DNA of 8,635 bases from Arcobacter sp. UBA7394 (GTDB lineage: Bacteria > Campylobacterota > Campylobacteria > Campylobacterales > Arcobacteraceae), in contig DKNG01000265.1 in the NCBI GenBank assembly GCA_002470185.1, positions 1-8,635 of the forward strand, in the 5' to 3' direction. Below the pieces are notes generated by a model. It did no database searches. It worked only from the letters and a program-made list of their open reading frames with translations, and was not told the origin of the DNA. Of this stretch, positions 6,106 through 8,635 are shown piece after piece (the stretch's first letter is position 1; the number at the start of each line of letters is the position of its first letter). The position numbers were made by a program, and so were the translations under genes.

Positions 6106-6306
6106 ATGGAAATAATAGAGACATTAAATACAAAACTAGATAAATTATTACATGATTACGATAGATTAAGACTAGAGAATCAATCTTTGAAGCAAGACTT
6201 AGAACTTATGAAGAATGAAAACGATGAATTAATCAGAAATAATCAGGATATGTTTCTACGAATAGATAGTACATTAACATTACTAAAGGCACAAAAAAGT
6301 GAATAA
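6106..6306 (+). CDS. Short coiled-coil protein, ZapB/TIGR02449-like
   Basis: This 66-residue protein is one continuous predicted coiled coil: leucine and isoleucine recur at heptad spacing (LNTKLDKLL, LRLENQSLKQDLELM, LIRNNQDMFL, LTLLK), with charged residues between. It has no membrane segment. In gammaproteobacteria a TIGR02449-type protein of similar length and layout lies directly upstream of zapA, and the next gene here resembles the ZapA head. A role beside FtsZ is inferred from that order; coiled coils give weak homology evidence. A TAA at 6094-6096 in frame excludes an upstream start, and no ribosome binding site precedes the ATG, so the mRNA may be leaderless. It overlaps the next gene by eight bases. 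Confidence 0.72.
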   Translation: MEIIETLNTKLDKLLHDYDRLRLENQSLKQDLELMKNENDELIRNNQDMFLRIDSTLTLLKAQKSE

Positions 6307-6508
6307 AGAAATCACATTTTATATAAACAATATGGCTTATACTATTAATGTTGACGATACTATGGAAGAACATCTTACAAAATATTTAGAACTTGGTAAA
6401 AACAACGATACAAAAGATTTATTAGCGGCATATATTAGAATCACTCAAGAGTACACAAAATTCAAAGGTGATGTGGAACAAATCTCAGATAAGTTAGCAA
6501 GGTTTTAA
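6299..6508 (+). CDS. ZapA-like small protein (head domain only)
   Basis: The 69 residues open with two short strands, EITFYINNMAYTINVDD (4-20), followed by helices with LLAAYIRITQEYTKF (41-55). This resembles the ZapA head, where a beta hairpin precedes helices with a conserved hydrophobic, alanine-containing segment. ZapA binds and bundles FtsZ at mid-cell. E. coli ZapA has 109 residues because a long coiled coil follows the head; here the protein ends where that coil would begin, while the overlapping upstream gene encodes a separate coil. The start is GTG at 6299, supported by AAAGG (6285-6289) nine bases before it; the first in-frame ATG (M12) would remove the first strand. The match is by pattern only, so the assignment is tentative. 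Its stop shares one base with the next ATG. Confidence 0.65.
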   Translation: MNKEITFYINNMAYTINVDDTMEEHLTKYLELGKNNDTKDLLAAYIRITQEYTKFKGDVEQISDKLARF

Positions 6509-6936
6509 TGAGTAAAGCTTTTACTTTATTAGAATTGATAATTGCAGTTTTATTAATCTCAATAATCTTATCCTTTGCAATTACAAAATACGATAATATT
6601 TTTAAAAGTTCTAATATGACGAAAGTCAAATCTGATTTAGCACTTATTCAAAATGGTATTTCAAATATAAAAAGAAAAAATGTACTTTTATCTTCGAATG
6701 AAAAAATAAATACATTAGATGATGCAATAGCTTTAAGAGATAATGAACATCTTTTCTCAAAAGTTATTGATTTTCCAATAGTATCTACATCAAGTAGTCA
6801 AGCAGGGAAATGGCTAAAAAAAACTTCAGATAAATATGAGTTTTTTTTAGATGCGAATACAAAAATTAAATTTATACTTAAAGATGAATTCTTTGAGTGT
6901 AAAAGTCCAAAAGAGATTTGTCAGGAGTTACAATAA
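6508..6936 (+). CDS. Type IV pilin / type II secretion pseudopilin-like protein
   Basis: The N-terminus is a class III (prepilin) signal: a short basic leader MSKA, then FTLLELIIAVLLISII. Prepilin peptidase should cut between A4 and F5, leaving the usual glutamate at mature position +5 (E9). The hydrophobic helix runs to about residue 24 and continues as an amphipathic helix. The 142 residues make it small, as in minor pilins or GspH/GspG-like pseudopilins. C131 and C138 near the end could form the C-terminal disulfide loop common in pilins. Campylobacterota use a few pilin-like proteins for natural transformation, so DNA uptake is possible, but no assembly ATPase or peptidase is nearby to confirm it. 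Translation is coupled to the preceding gene by TAATG with AAGG (6499-6502) upstream, and to priA by another TAATG. Confidence 0.85.
   Translation: MSKAFTLLELIIAVLLISIILSFAITKYDNIFKSSNMTKVKSDLALIQNGISNIKRKNVLLSSNEKINTLDDAIALRDNEHLFSKVIDFPIVSTSSSQAGKWLKKTSDKYEFFLDANTKIKFILKDEFFECKSPKEICQELQ
6923..6927 (+). promoter_or_regulatory. Ribosome binding site for priA
   Basis: AGGAG lies in the last codons of the pilin-like gene, eight bases before the ATG at 6936. It fixes the priA start at the point where its reading frame overlaps the preceding stop by one base. Confidence 0.75.
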
Positions 6937-8635
6937 TGTTTTATTATGAATTGGCTTTACTCAAATCTCCACTTTCAAATCTAACTTATCAAAGTGAAAT
7001 TCAAATAGAAATTGGTACAAAAGTACAAGTAAAACTACAAAGAAGAAAAAATCTAAATGATGCAGTTGTTATCAAAGAAGTTGAAAAACCATCTTTTAAG
7101 TGTGTAAATATTGAAGAGATAACAAGTGAATATTATGATGAAAAAATGCTTCAAGTATCTAATTTTATTTCTCAATATTATGTTAGTTCACTAGGTGAGG
7201 CTTTAAGTATATATAATGCATATAATAATGAGTATAAAGCACAAGAAAATGAAATCAAAATTGATTGTGATATAAATCTATCAAAAGAACAGCAAGAAGC
7301 TTTTGATTTTTTAAACAATAAAAAACAAGCTTTGCTTTTTGCAAACACAGGTTCTGGAAAAACAGAGATTTATATCAAAGTTATTGAGCAACATATAAAG
7401 CAGGGTAAACAAGCTGTTTTATTAATGCCAGAGATTTCTCTGACTCCTCAAATGCAAAAAAGACTTGAGAAAGTTTTTGGTGAAAGTATTGCTATATGGC
7501 ATTCTAAAATTACAAAAAAGAAAAAAGAGACAATTCTTCAAGGTTTACAAGAAGGTAGTATCAAATTAATTGCAGGAGCTAGATCAGCACTATTTTTACC
7601 TTATAATAATTTAGGTGCTATTATTGTTGATGAAGAGCATGATGAGTCTTATAAGAGTGATGCTAAACCACGATTGCATACAAAAGACTTAAGTATTTAT
7701 ATGGCTAAGAAATTAGATATTCAATTAGTTTTAGGAAGTGCTACTGCTTCTGCTGGTTCTTTCTCAAAAGTTCCTTTTTTTAGACTTGATAAAACTTTTT
7801 ATGATACTTCTAAACAGTATGAATTTGATGAAGGTGAATCATGCCTTACTTCAAAAATTGTAAATAAAATTGGGCGTACTTTAGATACAGAAAATCAAGT
7901 TATTGTTTTTCTTCCAACAAGAGCAAACTTCAAATATCAAATTTGTACTTCTTGTGGTAAGTCTGTTGAGTGTCCTTATTGTTCTGTTTCTATGAGTTTA
8001 CATAAAAATTCTTTGGCTTTAAAATGTCACTACTGTGGATATGCTCAAAGAATACCTGAAACTTGTCCTTCTTGTAAAACTGGAATTATTCATAACTTGC
8101 GAGTTGGTACGGCACAAATTGAAGAAGAATTAAAAGAAATATTTCCTCAAAAAGTTGTAAAAAGATTCGATAGAGATGAAGTAAGAACTGACAAACAATT
8201 AAAAACTATTTTAAACGAATTTAATAAAGGTGAAATAGATATTTTAGTTGGAACTCAAATGCTTTCAAAAGGTCATGATTACCACAATGTAAAATTAGCT
8301 GTTGTAATTGGGATTGATTCTGTTTTAAATATGAACTCTTATAAAGCAAGAGAGCGGGCTTTATCTTTATTAATTCAAATATCAGGAAGAAGTGGAAGAA
8401 AAGGTGATGGAGAAGTAATCATTCAAACTAAGAATGAAGAGTTCTTTAATTACTATCTAAATGAGTCAAACTACCAAGACTTTTTAGAAACTGAACTTGA
8501 ATTTAGAGAAGATTTATATCCTCCATATCTTAAAATGGCAAAGATTGTTTTTGCCCATGCTAATGGAATAAAAGTAAAACAAGAACTTGATAAATACATA
8601 ACTATATTAAAAGCAATAGAAAATATAGAAGTTGT
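6936..8635 (+). CDS. priA: Primosomal replication-restart helicase PriA (partial, right end missing)
   Basis: PriA is the 3'-to-5' helicase that recognises stalled forks and reloads the replisome. The frame is open from the ATG at 6936 to the window edge, giving 566 residues with no stop. Motifs in order are Walker A GSGKT (139-143), DEEH (232-235), GSATAS (267-272), eight zinc-binding cysteines in four CxxC pairs (337/340, 346/349, 364/367, 377/380), GTQMLSKGHDY (439-449) and QISGRSGR (481-488). The C-terminal domain has begun (EDLYPPY); judging from the family, some tens of residues are missing. The Walker lysine is K142 against K230 in E. coli: the N-terminal 3'-end-binding domain ends near YYVSSLGEAL, and only about 25 residues link it to the helicase, so the winged-helix domain seems absent. 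The helicase core looks intact. It is the last visible gene of the operon from 6106. Confidence 0.95.
   Translation, partial: MFYYELALLKSPLSNLTYQSEIQIEIGTKVQVKLQRRKNLNDAVVIKEVEKPSFKCVNIEEITSEYYDEKMLQVSNFISQYYVSSLGEALSIYNAYNNEYKAQENEIKIDCDINLSKEQQEAFDFLNNKKQALLFANTGSGKTEIYIKVIEQHIKQGKQAVLLMPEISLTPQMQKRLEKVFGESIAIWHSKITKKKKETILQGLQEGSIKLIAGARSALFLPYNNLGAIIVDEEHDESYKSDAKPRLHTKDLSIYMAKKLDIQLVLGSATASAGSFSKVPFFRLDKTFYDTSKQYEFDEGESCLTSKIVNKIGRTLDTENQVIVFLPTRANFKYQICTSCGKSVECPYCSVSMSLHKNSLALKCHYCGYAQRIPETCPSCKTGIIHNLRVGTAQIEEELKEIFPQKVVKRFDRDEVRTDKQLKTILNEFNKGEIDILVGTQMLSKGHDYHNVKLAVVIGIDSVLNMNSYKARERALSLLIQISGRSGRKGDGEVIIQTKNEEFFNYYLNESNYQDFLETELEFREDLYPPYLKMAKIVFAHANGIKVKQELDKYITILKAIENIEV

Overview
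The window looks like chromosome from a Campylobacterota bacterium, most likely an Arcobacter-type organism. This rests on the strongly AT-rich composition and codon use, AT-rich promoters that show a good -10 box but little -35, and the style of the encoded proteins. The genus is an inference, since no rRNA or other marker lies in the window. All genes are on the + strand and coding density is high; no stretch over 300 bases lacks a gene.

Positions 1-204 are a regulatory region with two helically phased direct repeats. Positions 205-4848 hold a complete branched-chain amino-acid type (HAAT family) ABC importer in the order binding protein (livK/livJ type), livH, livM, livG, livF. The binding-protein gene is separated from the permease genes by 127 bases that carry a strong intrinsic terminator flanked by two further hairpins. 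This suggests that the binding protein is made in excess and that the permease and ATPase genes are reached by read-through. livH to livF are tightly packed (2-base gap, 4-base overlap, 8-base overlap).

Positions 4929-5576 encode a MarC-family membrane protein with a TTG start and its own extended -10 promoter. Positions 5642-6058 encode a small cytoplasmic protein that resembles the TerB fold and contains an internal duplication.

Positions 6106-8635 form a second compact operon whose genes overlap by 8, 1 and 1 bases: a 66-residue coiled-coil protein (ZapB/TIGR02449-like), a 69-residue ZapA-head-like protein, a short type IV pilin/pseudopilin-like protein, and priA, the replication-restart helicase, which runs off the right edge. 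The first gene seems to start exactly at the predicted transcription start, so its mRNA may be leaderless. PriA appears to lack the winged-helix domain found in the E. coli protein.

Most of the window is ordinary housekeeping and transport DNA. The parts most worth a second look are the livK-livH hairpin stack, the possible leaderless operon with its split ZapA-like head and coil pair, and the shortened PriA. I see no mobile element, CRISPR array, tRNA or rRNA.
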